Below, piece by piece: positions 26,549 through 35,355 of a stretch of DNA of 64,000 bases. This DNA is from Cyanobium sp. FGCU6 (GTDB lineage: Bacteria; Cyanobacteriota; Cyanobacteriia; PCC-6307; Cyanobiaceae), in NCBI GenBank assembly GCA_024958655.1, contig JANWUR010000015.1, positions 34,264 to 98,263 of the forward strand, read 5' to 3'. The position numbers were made by a program, and so were the translations under genes. The notes below the pieces were generated by a model that was not told the origin of the DNA, did no database searches, and saw nothing but the letters and a program-made list of their open reading frames with translations. Numbering within the stretch: position 1 is the stretch's first letter; each line of letters starts with the position of its first letter.

Positions 26549-27262
26549 ATGCACATGCCCCTGGAAGACACCCTCGGCCTCAACCTGCTGGCGGCTAACC
26601 AGCACCAGGCCGAGCACAACCGCGACCACTTCGATGCCTGGAACCTGCTCTGCCTCAACGTGATGAGCAGTCCCGGCGCCGGCAAGACCTCCCTGCTCGA
26701 GCGCTCCCTGGCGGCCCTCGCCGGGGAGTTCGCCATGGCGGTGCTGGAGGGCGACATGACCACCCAGCTCGACGCCCAGCGGCTCGAGGCGGTGGGCGTG
26801 CCGGTGGTGCCGATCACCACCGGCCGGGCCTGTCATCTCGATGCGGCGATGGTGAGCGGCGGCCTGCGGCTGCTGAGGCAGCGGCTCGATCCGGCGAGCC
26901 TCGATCTGCTCTGGGTGGAGAACGTGGGCAACCTGGTATGCCCGGCGGAGTTCGAGGTGGGCGAGCACCGCAAGGTGGCGTTGCTCAGCGTCACCGAAGG
27001 CGACGACAAGCCGCTCAAGTACCCGGTGATGTTCCGCGAGGCGGACTGCGTGCTGATCACCAAGGTGGATCTGCTGCCCCATCTGCCGGTGGAGGTGGAG
27101 CGCATCGAGGCCCATGTCCGCCAGGTCAATCCCCATTGCGCGGTGATCCGCGTTTCGGCCACCAGCGGTGAGGGGCTGGCCACCTGGCACGGTTGGCTGC
27201 GGGAGCAGCGCGCCGCCCTGGCCGCCGTTCCCTCGGCTCCCCCGCTGGTGGGGGTGGCATGA
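26549..27262 (+). CDS. ghaB: HypB-like GTPase, nickel insertion for guanidine hydrolase
   Basis: The 237-residue SIMIBI GTPase of the HypB family has Walker A SSPGAGKT (residues 40-47), [11 protein letters not shown] with the metal-binding cysteine, and the guanine-specificity [12 protein letters not shown] hydrolysis by HypB drives nickel transfer, with the HypA-like partner encoded just upstream. ATG 26549 (MHM...) lies 5 bases after the ghaA stop; a further ATG two codons later is possible. Its stop overlaps the next start (ATGA). The upstream part of the frame, which lies over ghaA, is not coding. Confidence 0.88.
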   Translation: MHMPLEDTLGLNLLAANQHQAEHNRDHFDAWNLLCLNVMSSPGAGKTSLLERSLAALAGEFAMAVLEGDMTTQLDAQRLEAVGVPVVPITTGRACHLDAAMVSGGLRLLRQRLDPASLDLLWVENVGNLVCPAEFEVGEHRKVALLSVTEGDDKPLKYPVMFREADCVLITKVDLLPHLPVEVERIEAHVRQVNPHCAVIRVSATSGEGLATWHGWLREQRAALAAVPSAPPLVGVA

Positions 27263-28635
27263 GCACGCCGTCCGCGCTCTCCCTCCAGCCCGGCATTGCG
27301 CCCGCCGAGGCGCGGGCCGAGCTGCAGGCCCGCGGCATCCGCTATGCCCTGGCCAGCTTTGTGGATCTCCACGGCGTCAACAAGGCCAAGGCGGTGCCGA
27401 TCCACCACCTCGAGGCGATGCTGGCGGGATCGGAGCTGTTCACCGGCGCCGCCCTCGACGGCGTTCCCCAGGACGTCAGCGACGACGAGGTGGCGGCCGT
27501 TCCCGACCTGGCCTCCGCCACCGTGCTGCCCTGGCGGCCCGACACCGTGTGGCTGGCGAGCAATCTCCACCTCAACGGCAGACCGTTCGAGGCCTGCAGC
27601 CGCAACATCCTCTGCCGGGTGCGCGACCAGGCGGCCCGCATGGGTCTGCGCTTCAACCTCGGCATCGAAACCGAATTCTTCGTGCTGCGCCGCCAGGGTG
27701 ACGGCCGGCTGGTGCCCGCCAGCGCCCACGACACCCTGGAGAAGCCCTGCTACGACCTGCGGGGCCTGCTCGACAACCTCGACTGGCTCGACGAGCTGGT
27801 GGAGGCGATGAATGCCCTCGGCTGGGGGGTGTACTCCTTCGACCACGAGGATGCCAACGGCCAGTTCGAAACCGACTTCGGCTACGCCGACGGCCTCGTG
27901 ACCGCCGACCGCGTGACCTTCTTCAGGCTGATGGCGCGCGAGATCGCCCGGCGCCATGGCCTGATCGCCAGCTTCATGCCCAAACCGTTCGCCGATCGCA
28001 CCGGCAGCGGCGCCCACTTCAACATGTCGCTGGCTGATCTGGGCAGCGGCGCCAACCTGTTCGAGCCCGAAGACGGCACTCCAGGCGGGGTGAGCGAGCT
28101 TGCCCGCCGGTTCATCGCCGGTGTGCTGCGCCATGCTCCCGCCATCTGTGCCGTGATCGCTCCCACGGTCAACAGCTACAAGCGCCTGGTGGTGCAGGGC
28201 AGCATGTCGGGCTTCACCTGGGCGCCGGTGTTCGTCTGCTACGGCAACAACAACCGCACCAACATGCTGCGCATCCCCGCAGCCGGCAGCCGGGTGGAAT
28301 GCCGGGCCGCCGACAGCGCCTGCAACCCCTACCTCGCTGCGGCGATGCTGCTGGCAGCCGGCCTGGAAGGGATCCGCGAGGGCCTCGACCCCGGCGCCCC
28401 CAATCTGGTCAACGCCTACCGGCTCAGCCCCGAGGAGCGGCGGGAGCGGAGCCTCGCCACCCTGCCCCGCACCCTCGGCGAAGCCATCGAGGCCTTCGCT
28501 GCCGATCCCCTGGGCCGCGAGGTGTTCGGCGAGGCGATGGCCGACGCCTTCCTCTCCTTCAAACGCCAGGAATGGGCCGATTACCACGGCACCATCTCGA
28601 CCTGGGAGCACGACCGCTACCTGGAGCTCTTCTGA
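27259..28635 (+). CDS. Type III glutamine-synthetase-like ligase (GlnT group)
   Basis: The 458-residue protein carries the glutamine-synthetase fold. Its features are [17 protein letters not shown] near the N-terminus, the metal-binding [21 protein letters not shown], and SGAHFNMSL plus the ATP/glutamate segment TVNSYKRL and NRTNMLRIP. The wording is that of the GlnT / gamma-glutamylmethylamide-synthetase group, not canonical GlnA. Coupling to ghaB (ATGA) puts it in the guanidine operon. It could trap the ammonium released by GdmH, or ligate glutamate to an amine or guanidino compound; sequence alone does not decide. Confidence 0.85.
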   Translation: MSTPSALSLQPGIAPAEARAELQARGIRYALASFVDLHGVNKAKAVPIHHLEAMLAGSELFTGAALDGVPQDVSDDEVAAVPDLASATVLPWRPDTVWLASNLHLNGRPFEACSRNILCRVRDQAARMGLRFNLGIETEFFVLRRQGDGRLVPASAHDTLEKPCYDLRGLLDNLDWLDELVEAMNALGWGVYSFDHEDANGQFETDFGYADGLVTADRVTFFRLMAREIARRHGLIASFMPKPFADRTGSGAHFNMSLADLGSGANLFEPEDGTPGGVSELARRFIAGVLRHAPAICAVIAPTVNSYKRLVVQGSMSGFTWAPVFVCYGNNNRTNMLRIPAAGSRVECRAADSACNPYLAAAMLLAAGLEGIREGLDPGAPNLVNAYRLSPEERRERSLATLPRTLGEAIEAFAADPLGREVFGEAMADAFLSFKRQEWADYHGTISTWEHDRYLELF

Positions 28636-28699
28636 GCCCGGGGTCGTGCCCGTCCGTTCTGCCGCCGTTGCTCATCCCACCCCCTCCACCCCCTCCGCC

Positions 28700-29710
28700 A
28701 TGGCCCCTACCACTCCCCTGCGCTCCCGACGGCGCCTGCTGGGCCTCCTGCTGGTCGCCGCGATCGGTGGCGGTGCCCTCAGCAGCTGCGTCAGGCCGCC
28801 GTCCACTGAGGCACCGGTGCGCATCGGTTACAGCGCCTGGCCGGGCTGGTTCCCCTGGAAGGTGAGCGAGGAGAAGGGCCTGTTCGCCAAGGCCGGCGTG
28901 CCTGTCACGCTGCAGTGGTTCGACGGCTACCTCGATTCGATCAATGCCCTCAACGCCGGGCAGCTCGATTGCAACAGCCAGACCCTGGGGGACACCATCA
29001 GTTCGGTGGCCGGCGGTGCCGACCTGCAGGTGGTGCTCACCAACGACAATTCCACCGGCAACGACCAGGTGATCGCAGCTGAGGGCATCCGCAGCGTGGC
29101 CGACCTCAAGGGCAGGAAGGTGGCCGCCGAGGAGGGCACCGTGGACCACTACCTGCTGCTGCTGGGGTTGAAGAAGGCGGGGCTCTCCGCCAGCGACATC
29201 ACCTTCGTGCCGCTGGAAACCGGTGCCGCCGCCGCGGCCTTCGTGGCCGGCAAGGTGGATGCGGTGGGGGTGTTCGCCCCCTTCACCACCCAGGCGCTCA
29301 AGCGCCCGGGCAGCACCACCCTGTTCTCCTCCCGCGACTTCCCCGGCGCGATCAGCGATCACCTGGTCTGCCGCCGCGATTTTGTCGAGAAGAACCCGGA
29401 GAAGATCCAGAAGATTGTCAACACCTGGTTCGCCACCCTCGACGCGATCAAGGCCGATCCCCAGGGCACCCTCAGGATCATGGCCGCCCGCGCCGGGGTG
29501 AGCGAACCGGAGTACAAGGCCTACGACGCCGGCACGCGCATCTTCACGCTCGAGGAGAACCGCAAGGCCTTCGAGCCCGGCACCACGATGGCCTCCCTCC
29601 CCTACGCGGCGAAGCAGATCAGCGCCTTCCTGCAGGAGGTGGGCCTCGCCAAGACCCCGCCCAGGCTCGACGGCCTGCTGCAGCCGAAGTTCGTGAATGC
29701 CGTGCCGTGA
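28700..29710 (+). CDS. ABC transporter substrate-binding lipoprotein, probable guanidine binder
   Basis: This 336-residue NMT1/SsuA/TauA-like periplasmic binding protein has a lipobox ALSSC (Cys30) after a twin-arginine-rich start. The mature protein begins APVRIGYSAWPGWFPW and contains the family GQLDCNSQTLGDTI. ATG 28700 gives a compact signal; an earlier GTG (28646) would add a proline-rich leader. Operon position behind a guanidine riboswitch and gdmH, and the matching gene order known in Synechocystis (hydrolase, two chaperones, importer), indicate guanidine as ligand. Nitrate, taurine or sulfonate binding is less likely. Confidence 0.85.
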   Translation: MAPTTPLRSRRRLLGLLLVAAIGGGALSSCVRPPSTEAPVRIGYSAWPGWFPWKVSEEKGLFAKAGVPVTLQWFDGYLDSINALNAGQLDCNSQTLGDTISSVAGGADLQVVLTNDNSTGNDQVIAAEGIRSVADLKGRKVAAEEGTVDHYLLLLGLKKAGLSASDITFVPLETGAAAAAFVAGKVDAVGVFAPFTTQALKRPGSTTLFSSRDFPGAISDHLVCRRDFVEKNPEKIQKIVNTWFATLDAIKADPQGTLRIMAARAGVSEPEYKAYDAGTRIFTLEENRKAFEPGTTMASLPYAAKQISAFLQEVGLAKTPPRLDGLLQPKFVNAVP

Positions 29711-30483
29711 GGGAGTCGACGTTCTGGCCGCGACTGCTGGCCCATCCCTGGATCCTGGGGATCGCCGGCATCCTGATCGTGCTGCTGCTGTGGACGGCGG
29801 TCACCGCCACGGGGCTGGTCGATCGCCTCTTCCTGCCCAGCCCCGCTGCTGTTCTGGCGGCCGGCCAGGCCCAGGCCTCCGCCGGCATCCTGGGCCGCGA
29901 TCTGGTGGCCAGCGTTACCCGGGTGTTCACCGGCTTCGCGCTCTCGGCGGTGGTGGCCCTGCCGCTGGGGATCGCGATGGGCACCAACCGGGCGATCTGT
30001 CAGCTGCTCGAGCCGCTGATGGGCCTGATCCGCTATATGCCGGCACCGGCCTTCATCCCGCTGCTGATCATCTATTTCGGCCTGGAGGAGCTGCCGAAGG
30101 TGATGCTGATCTTCATCGGCACCGTCTTCTTCAACACCCTGATGATCATGGATGCGGTGAAGTTCGTTCCCCATGAACTGGTGGAAACCGCCCTCACCCT
30201 CGGCGGCAGCCGGGCCCAGGTGCTCACCCGCGTGATCACCCCCTGCATTGCCCCCCAGGTGCTCGACACCTACCGCATCAACATGGCCTCCGCCTGGAAC
30301 CTGGTGATCGTGGCCGAGCTGGTGGCGGCCAACGAGGGGCTGGGCAAGCGCATCAGCCTGGCCCAGCGCTTCCTGCGCACCGATGAGATCTTCGTGGGCC
30401 TGATCGTGATCGGCGTGATCGGTCTGCTGATCGATCTGGGCTTCCGCCTGCTGATGCGCCGCGCCTGCTCCTGGGCCAACTGA
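29707..30483 (+). CDS. ABC transporter permease, probable guanidine importer
   Basis: The 258-residue SsuC/TauC-type permease has about six membrane spans and the EAA-type loop PHELVETALTLGGSRAQVLTR. The start is GTG 29707, overlapping the previous stop by four bases (GTGA), so translation is coupled to that of the binding lipoprotein. The single permease gene implies a homodimer. No unusual insertions are seen. Substrate assignment rests on operon context. Confidence 0.88.
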   Translation: MRESTFWPRLLAHPWILGIAGILIVLLLWTAVTATGLVDRLFLPSPAAVLAAGQAQASAGILGRDLVASVTRVFTGFALSAVVALPLGIAMGTNRAICQLLEPLMGLIRYMPAPAFIPLLIIYFGLEELPKVMLIFIGTVFFNTLMIMDAVKFVPHELVETALTLGGSRAQVLTRVITPCIAPQVLDTYRINMASAWNLVIVAELVAANEGLGKRISLAQRFLRTDEIFVGLIVIGVIGLLIDLGFRLLMRRACSWAN

Positions 30484-30493
30484 GCCGAACACC

Positions 30494-31264
30494 ATGCATC
30501 TTTCCGTCGATTCGGTGTGCAAGAGCTTCGGTGAGGGCAAGGCCCGCAAGCTCGTGCTCGACACCGTGAGCTTCTCGATCAGCTCGGGGGAGTTCGTGGC
30601 CCTGGTGGGCAGCTCGGGTTCGGGCAAATCCACGATGATGCGCCTGGTGGCCGGCCTTGAACGGCCCAGTGCCGGCAGGATCACGGTGGATGGCGTGCCG
30701 GTGAAGGGGCCCGGATCCGATCGGGGCATGGTGTTCCAGAAGTACAGCCTCTACCCCTGGCTCACGGCGGCCCAGAACGTCGCCTTCGGCATGCGCCTGC
30801 AGCGCCTGCCGCAACGGGAGGTGCAGGAGCGCACCAGCTATTTCCTCGAGGTGGTGGGCCTCAGCGATGCGGCCCGGCGCCTGCCCCGGGAACTGTCGGG
30901 GGGCATGCAGCAACGGGTGGCGATCGCCCGCGCCCTGGCCGCCGAGCCGAAGGTGCTGCTGCTCGATGAGCCCTTCGGCGCCCTCGATCTGCAGATCCGG
31001 GAATCGATGCAGGAGTTCCTCCACGGCCTCTGGCAGCGCACCGGCCTGACGGCCCTGCTGATCACCCACGACCTGGAGGAGGCCCTGCTGCTGGCCCAGC
31101 GGGTCCACATCCTGGCGCCGCGGCCCGGGCGGATCGTCCGCTCGGTGGAAGCTGATCTTCCCCCTGGCGAACTGGCCCACCTGCGGATCAGCCCGGAATT
31201 CCTGGCGCTGCGGGAGGAGCTGGCGGCCTGCCTGCGGGGTCTCGACGGCGGTCTGGGGCTCTGA
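30494..31264 (+). CDS. ABC transporter ATP-binding protein, probable guanidine importer
   Basis: The 256-residue SsuB/TauB-type ATPase has Walker A GSSGSGKST (residues 39-47), the Q-loop MVFQKYSLYPWLT, signature LSGGMQQRVAIARAL, Walker B LLLDEPFGALD and the switch histidine LITHDLEEAL. It begins 10 bases after the permease and completes the importer. Together the three components would bring guanidine to the cytoplasmic hydrolase encoded upstream. Confidence 0.9.
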   Translation: MHLSVDSVCKSFGEGKARKLVLDTVSFSISSGEFVALVGSSGSGKSTMMRLVAGLERPSAGRITVDGVPVKGPGSDRGMVFQKYSLYPWLTAAQNVAFGMRLQRLPQREVQERTSYFLEVVGLSDAARRLPRELSGGMQQRVAIARALAAEPKVLLLDEPFGALDLQIRESMQEFLHGLWQRTGLTALLITHDLEEALLLAQRVHILAPRPGRIVRSVEADLPPGELAHLRISPEFLALREELAACLRGLDGGLGL

Positions 31265-31265
31265 G

Positions 31266-32279
31266 GTGGGGGCGCCGCGCTTCCTGCCGGCCGGGGTCTA
31301 CGGCGCCGCTGCGGTGGCGGAAGCGGAGCGACGCCTGTACGCACCCCGGTTCTGGCATCCGCTGCTGCCCGTCGAACGGCTGCCCGAAGGGCAGGCCCTG
31401 GCCCTGGAGCTTCTCGGCCTGCCTGTGCTCCTCACCCATCCCCCCGGCGGCCCCCGCCTGTTCCTGAACCGCTGTCCCCATCGGGCGGTGGCTCTGCTGG
31501 ATGCGGGTGAGGAGGCCCGTCCCTGCCGAAGGCTGGTCTGCCCGTATCACGGCTGGACCTACGACCTGGAGGGACGGCTGCAGGCGGCTGCCCGTGAGGC
31601 CGATTTCCTGGAGCCCTTCCGCCGCGACGACTGGCCGCTGGAGAGCCTGCCGCTGCAGGTGCGCGCCGGGCTGCTGTGGGGGGCGATCGGGCCCGATCCC
31701 CTGCCGCTGGAGCAGCAGCTCGATCTGGTGCTCGAGGTGGCAGGGGCGGAGCTGGAGCGGCCACGGCGCCTGCTGGGCACCCTGCGACGCAGCCTGGCCT
31801 GCGACTGGAAGATCGCCCACGACAACACCCTCGACGACTACCACGTGGCGATCGCCCACCCCACCACACTGCATCGCGAGCAGGGGCCGGTGTGCCACTA
31901 CCGCCATCAGCTGGGCCAGTGGGCGAATCTGCTCGCCACGCCGATGCAGGGGGGGGACTTCCTCACCTTCGGCCTGCCGCCCTGGCTCCATCTGCTGCTG
32001 TGGCCCGATGGCCGGTTGGTGGTGCTGCAGTTCCCTCCGGAAGCGCCCGATCGCTGCCGGATGGAACTGTGGCTGTTGGGGGAAGAGGCCTGGCTCCCGC
32101 AGGCCGGTGATCTCCTGGCGGAGCTGGAGCGGTTCCTGCAGGAGGATCGGCGCCTGGTGGAGGCGGCCCAGGCGGGGTATGGGGCACTGCCGCCGTTCAG
32201 GCCCGGACCTCCCCATCGCCTGGAGCAGCGGATCGTGCACCATCAGGCGCTCTACCGCCGCCTGATGGTGCTGGCCTGA
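31266..32279 (+). CDS. Rieske non-heme iron oxygenase, last gene of the guanidine operon
   Basis: This 337-residue Rieske-type oxygenase component has a [2Fe-2S] site from RCPHRA (Cys70, His72) and CPYHGW (Cys92, His95). A mononuclear-iron motif NTLDDYHVAIAHP supplies a bridging Asp (190 or 191) and His193, His198. It starts with GTG one base after the ATPase stop, so it is most likely co-transcribed. It resembles the chlorophyllide/choline-monooxygenase-like branch by length, with no clear substrate signature. Oxidative N-dealkylation of a substituted guanidine would fit its place but is inference. No reductase is encoded beside it. Confidence 0.8.
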   Translation: MGAPRFLPAGVYGAAAVAEAERRLYAPRFWHPLLPVERLPEGQALALELLGLPVLLTHPPGGPRLFLNRCPHRAVALLDAGEEARPCRRLVCPYHGWTYDLEGRLQAAAREADFLEPFRRDDWPLESLPLQVRAGLLWGAIGPDPLPLEQQLDLVLEVAGAELERPRRLLGTLRRSLACDWKIAHDNTLDDYHVAIAHPTTLHREQGPVCHYRHQLGQWANLLATPMQGGDFLTFGLPPWLHLLLWPDGRLVVLQFPPEAPDRCRMELWLLGEEAWLPQAGDLLAELERFLQEDRRLVEAAQAGYGALPPFRPGPPHRLEQRIVHHQALYRRLMVLA

Positions 32280-32287
32280 GAGGGTGA

Positions 32288-32479
32288 TCAGCTGAGGCTG
32301 GGGTCGACCTGGTAGTCGTGGGGCTGGATGCCGAGGTACACGGCTTCCTTGAACAGGGCCTGCTTGGCTTCGGCATCGCCATGGTTCCGGGCGATGGCCC
32401 AGCGCAACCTGAGGGAGTGGATCAGGGCCTGACGGCGAGCCTCAGGCATGGCGGGAGCGGCGGGACGGGCGGAAGTCAT
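32288..32479 (-). CDS. Small conserved-looking protein, unassigned
   Basis: The 63-residue product has an alpha-helical, Arg/Ala-rich centre (RQALIHSLRLRWAIARNHGD) and a tail ending in HDYQVDPSLS. ATG 32479 is taken; an in-frame ATG at 32512 would add eleven residues. It lies convergent to the Rieske gene with 8 bases between their stops. The composition is protein-like, but no domain is recognised. Confidence 0.5.
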   Translation of the reverse strand: MTSARPAAPAMPEARRQALIHSLRLRWAIARNHGDAEAKQALFKEAVYLGIQPHDYQVDPSLS

Positions 32480-32533
32480 GGCCACGGCCTGGCTGAGACA
32501 GCAGGACCCCATCGTATCGGTTGCTACCGGTTT

Positions 32534-33013
32534 TCAGCGGCTGTCGGCCGGGCTCGGTAGAAGCACCCCGCTGCCGCTCCGCTGGCTAGGGTTGAACGGC
32601 CGGGCCTGGGGCAGCAAATAGCTCGGCCGTGGAGGCCCCGGGGATGCTGCTGGCGGTAGTCCCGCGGCGGCGGCCTGGCCCGGTGGCGGGGTGGCCTGGC
32701 GGATCTGCTGCAGTTCCGAGCGCATCTCGTCCCGCTCCCGCCGGGTGCTCTCGAGCTCCTCCCGCTGTCCCTCAAGCCCCTGCATCCGTTTGGCCAGGGT
32801 GCGCAGCTGCTGCTCCAGGGCCGCGGTGCGATCGAGGGAGCGGTTGTTCTCGACACCCTGCAGGCGCATCTCCAGCTGCTGCAGGCGCTGATTCTGGTCG
32901 CGACTCTTGATCAGCATCACCACGAACAGCACCGCCAGCAGAGTGCTGACACCGATCTGAAGCCAGGGCAGCCAGTCGGGCCCCTCGGCATCGGAATCGA
33001 ACCCGAAGGCCAT
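32534..33013 (-). CDS. Single-span membrane protein with coiled coil, unassigned
   Basis: The 159-residue protein has a short acidic N-terminus, one membrane span (about 18-36, LQIGVSTLLAVLFVVMLI), a heptad-like coiled coil (about 40-105) and a Pro/Ala-rich, low-complexity tail. The layout suggests an anchored tether or spacer. ATG 33013 is preferred to the GTG-like start 30 bases further out, because MAFGFDSD leads straight into the span. No enzymatic motif is present. Confidence 0.65.
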   Translation of the reverse strand: MAFGFDSDAEGPDWLPWLQIGVSTLLAVLFVVMLIKSRDQNQRLQQLEMRLQGVENNRSLDRTAALEQQLRTLAKRMQGLEGQREELESTRRERDEMRSELQQIRQATPPPGQAAAAGLPPAASPGPPRPSYLLPQARPFNPSQRSGSGVLLPSPADSR

Positions 33014-33053
33014 GGCCCTTAGGCGTCCACGAACTGATCTCATTCTGGCGGGC

Positions 33054-34568
33054 CTAGCCGATCCATGCCGCTCCCTGGCCCCGCCGGGCTTCGCCTCCGG
33101 CCAGCAGCCGCTGTTCAGTGGCCTTGTACACGGCGGCGGCCTGTGCGGCCGAGCGCCCGATGCAGGTCATGCCGAGCTTGCCGTACTCCGAGAGGCAGCC
33201 CAGGAGGTGAAACACACTGCCCTGCAGCCGGGCGGGGTCGTAGTGGAGGCCCGCCTCGGCCACGATGTCGATCAGGTCCACCGGCAGCAGTCCCTGCAGC
33301 CGCGGATCGCAGAGGTTGTCGGTGGCCATGTAGTGCAGCGGCTCGCCGGTGGGCGAGAGGAAGAGTCCGCTGCCTGGATCCAGCCGGCCGGTGGTGATCG
33401 CCCGCAGGGCCATGAACGGGTGGGTGGTGCCGCCCTGGCGCAGGTTCACCTCGATCGCCTGCAGATCCCAGCGATCGCCGAAGCGGCGGGCGATGAAGTC
33501 GACCGCGTAGCGCTCCAGCGCCCCTTCGGCGGCCAGGGCCTCGCCCACGGCCTGCCCGTGGCGCATGAGTTCCATCCGGTACTCGCTTTCTGCCGGGAAG
33601 CGGCAGCCCAGATAGGTCTGGCCGCTGGGACCGCCCAGGATCTGCTCGTGGGTGGAGAGCACCTCCACCTGCCCCCCCGGATGGATCGTCCCCTGCACGC
33701 TGGGGGAGCGGAGCTCCTGGCCGCCCTGCAGCCAGGCCTCCACCAGGGCACCCTGCTGGGTCAGCAGGGCTGGCCACCCCTGGGCCGGCATCGGCAGGGT
33801 CTCGAGCGCCTGCCGCAGCCGCCGCCGCCGTTCCGCCCCGCTCGCCCGTGACATCTCCAGGGGCCGCAGGTCGAGGGGAGCGTTGCCTTCGCCGCTGAAG
33901 CCTTCATTCAGTTTCACCACCACCTGTTCCAGGGCGGGATCCGCCTCCCAGAGATCTGCCGCCGCCTCGGCCAGTCCGTCGAGATCGTTTGCCAGGGCGC
34001 TGCCGGGGGGATGGGGCACGCCGCAGCGGGCGAACAGGCTGCGGCTGCCGGCCTTGCTGCCCCACCAGCCCAGGGCCGGGTCCGTGCCCAGCAGCGGCAC
34101 CTGCAGGCGCTCGGAGAGTTCCTTCTCCAGCTCCGTCACCACGAAGCAGGCGAGGTAGCTCCGGCCAGGGCGCAGCAGTTCGGCGATCCGGCCCAGCAGC
34201 GCCGGACGCTCCAGCAGTTTGGCCGTGAGCGGCCGGTCGGAGGCGTCGTCGGCATCGAACAGGTGCAGACGCCGGCGGGCATGGGAGGTGGGAACGCCCG
34301 GCAACAGTTCCAGCACGGCATCCACCACCAGATCCGGCAGCAGCTTGCTGGTGACGTAGATCATCCGCACGCCGGGATCCCGCAGCCGCACGAGCGAGAA
34401 CAGCTGGCGCTCCTCGTAGTGGTGGGCGCCGGTCACCAGCTGCATCTGCGACCGGTCCATCGTGAGCGACGGCACCATCAGCAGATCCAGGTCAGGCCCC
34501 TGCCCCCCCAGGTCCTGTCCCCATTCCGGCTGCAGGGTCGCCTGGAGGTCGGCGAAGCTCAGTGCCAT
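33054..34568 (-). CDS. ATP-grasp peptide ligase-like protein (PGM1-related)
   Basis: The 504-residue protein has an N-terminal pre-ATP-grasp half with Rossmann-like strands and a C-terminal ATP-grasp half. The latter contains VVVKLNEGFSGEGN (phosphate-loop region), ERYAVDFIARR and the metal-binding AIEVNLRQGGTTHP. Such PGM1-related ligases join a carboxylate to an amine via an acyl phosphate, often making short peptides. No precursor peptide or other biosynthetic gene is recognisable beside it. ATG 34568 is chosen over one 30 bases upstream. Product unknown. Confidence 0.7.
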   Translation of the reverse strand: MALSFADLQATLQPEWGQDLGGQGPDLDLLMVPSLTMDRSQMQLVTGAHHYEERQLFSLVRLRDPGVRMIYVTSKLLPDLVVDAVLELLPGVPTSHARRRLHLFDADDASDRPLTAKLLERPALLGRIAELLRPGRSYLACFVVTELEKELSERLQVPLLGTDPALGWWGSKAGSRSLFARCGVPHPPGSALANDLDGLAEAAADLWEADPALEQVVVKLNEGFSGEGNAPLDLRPLEMSRASGAERRRRLRQALETLPMPAQGWPALLTQQGALVEAWLQGGQELRSPSVQGTIHPGGQVEVLSTHEQILGGPSGQTYLGCRFPAESEYRMELMRHGQAVGEALAAEGALERYAVDFIARRFGDRWDLQAIEVNLRQGGTTHPFMALRAITTGRLDPGSGLFLSPTGEPLHYMATDNLCDPRLQGLLPVDLIDIVAEAGLHYDPARLQGSVFHLLGCLSEYGKLGMTCIGRSAAQAAAVYKATEQRLLAGGEARRGQGAAWIG

Positions 34569-34669
34569 GGCAGGGGAAGGGAGGCCCGTGACCCCCATCT
34601 TCTCCCTGCGGTCCCGCGCCGCCCTTCGCCGGCAGGCCAGAGTGTGGCCTCCACCCGCGTGGTTCGTCG

Positions 34670-34969
34670 ATGACCCGGCCCCTGCCGGTGATGCTGCTGG
34701 GCTACACGGCAGCGACGCTCACCACCCTGAGCTTCTTCCCCCAGGCCCTGCACACCGTGCGTTCGGGCAACACCAGCGGTATCTCGCTGCCGATGTACGT
34801 GCTGTTCACCATCGGGATCACCCTGTGGGGCATCTATGGCCTGATCACCCGCGACGGACCGCTGGTGGTGGCCAATGCCATCACCCTGGTGCCGGCGCTG
34901 GTGGTGCTGGAGCGCACCCTGCGCGCCCGCCGCGCCGGCGCTGGTCTCCGTCTCTGGCGGGGCTGGTGA
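34670..34969 (+). CDS. SemiSWEET (PQ-loop) transporter
   Basis: The 99-residue three-span protein has the PQ-loop sequence TTLSFFPQALHTVRSGNTSGIS typical of bacterial SemiSWEETs, which dimerise to pass sugars or other small solutes. Its stop overlaps the crcB start by four bases (GTGA), an unusual partnership with fluoride channels. No substrate is identifiable from sequence. Confidence 0.85.
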   Translation: MTRPLPVMLLGYTAATLTTLSFFPQALHTVRSGNTSGISLPMYVLFTIGITLWGIYGLITRDGPLVVANAITLVPALVVLERTLRARRAGAGLRLWRGW

Positions 34970-35352
34970 GCGACGGCGCCGCCCCGGCGGCCACAGACGC
35001 CCTGCTGGTGGCCCTGGGGTCGGTGCCGGGGGCCTGGCTCCGCTTCGCGATGGTCAACCACCTGGCCCCCCGCCTTCCGCGTCGCCCCTGGGGCACCCTC
35101 GTGGTGAATGTGGTGGCCTGCCTCGCCATGGGGGTGCTGGTGGCCCGGCTCGGGCCCGGCCCGGCAGACCGATCGTGGCTGCTGCTGCTGGGCACCGGCT
35201 TCCTCGGCAGCTTCAGCACCTTCTCCACCCTGATGGCCGAACTTCTCGACGACCTCCGCCACCGCCGACGGGGCCAGGCGGTGAAGCTGATCCTGGTGTC
35301 GCTGGCCGGCGGATGGCTCGCCCTGCGCACCGGCCTGGCCCTGGGAGCCTGA
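34966..35352 (+). CDS. crcB: Fluoride channel CrcB/Fluc, subunit 1
   Basis: This 128-residue, four-span protein of the Fluc family begins at a GTG inside the SemiSWEET stop. The conserved blocks are GSVPGAWLRF, WGTLVVNVVAC (pore asparagine) and GTGFLGSFSTFSTLMAE, whose GSFSTFS segment carries the central sodium and phenylalanine-box features. Fluc pores are dimers. The second crcB directly downstream suggests a heterodimer, as seen in other bacteria with tandem copies. Confidence 0.88.
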   Translation: MSDGAAPAATDALLVALGSVPGAWLRFAMVNHLAPRLPRRPWGTLVVNVVACLAMGVLVARLGPGPADRSWLLLLGTGFLGSFSTFSTLMAELLDDLRHRRRGQAVKLILVSLAGGWLALRTGLALGA

Positions 35353-35355
35353 GCG

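Noticed and set aside
26127..27262. Hydrogenase maturation genes hypA/hypB
   Set aside because: No hydrogenase or other hyp gene is nearby, and both genes are embedded in the guanidine operon.
34569..34669. Fluoride riboswitch before the SemiSWEET-crcB genes
   Set aside because: I looked for the GGNGAUGG...CCGCC core and the later conserved pseudoknot bases and did not find them.
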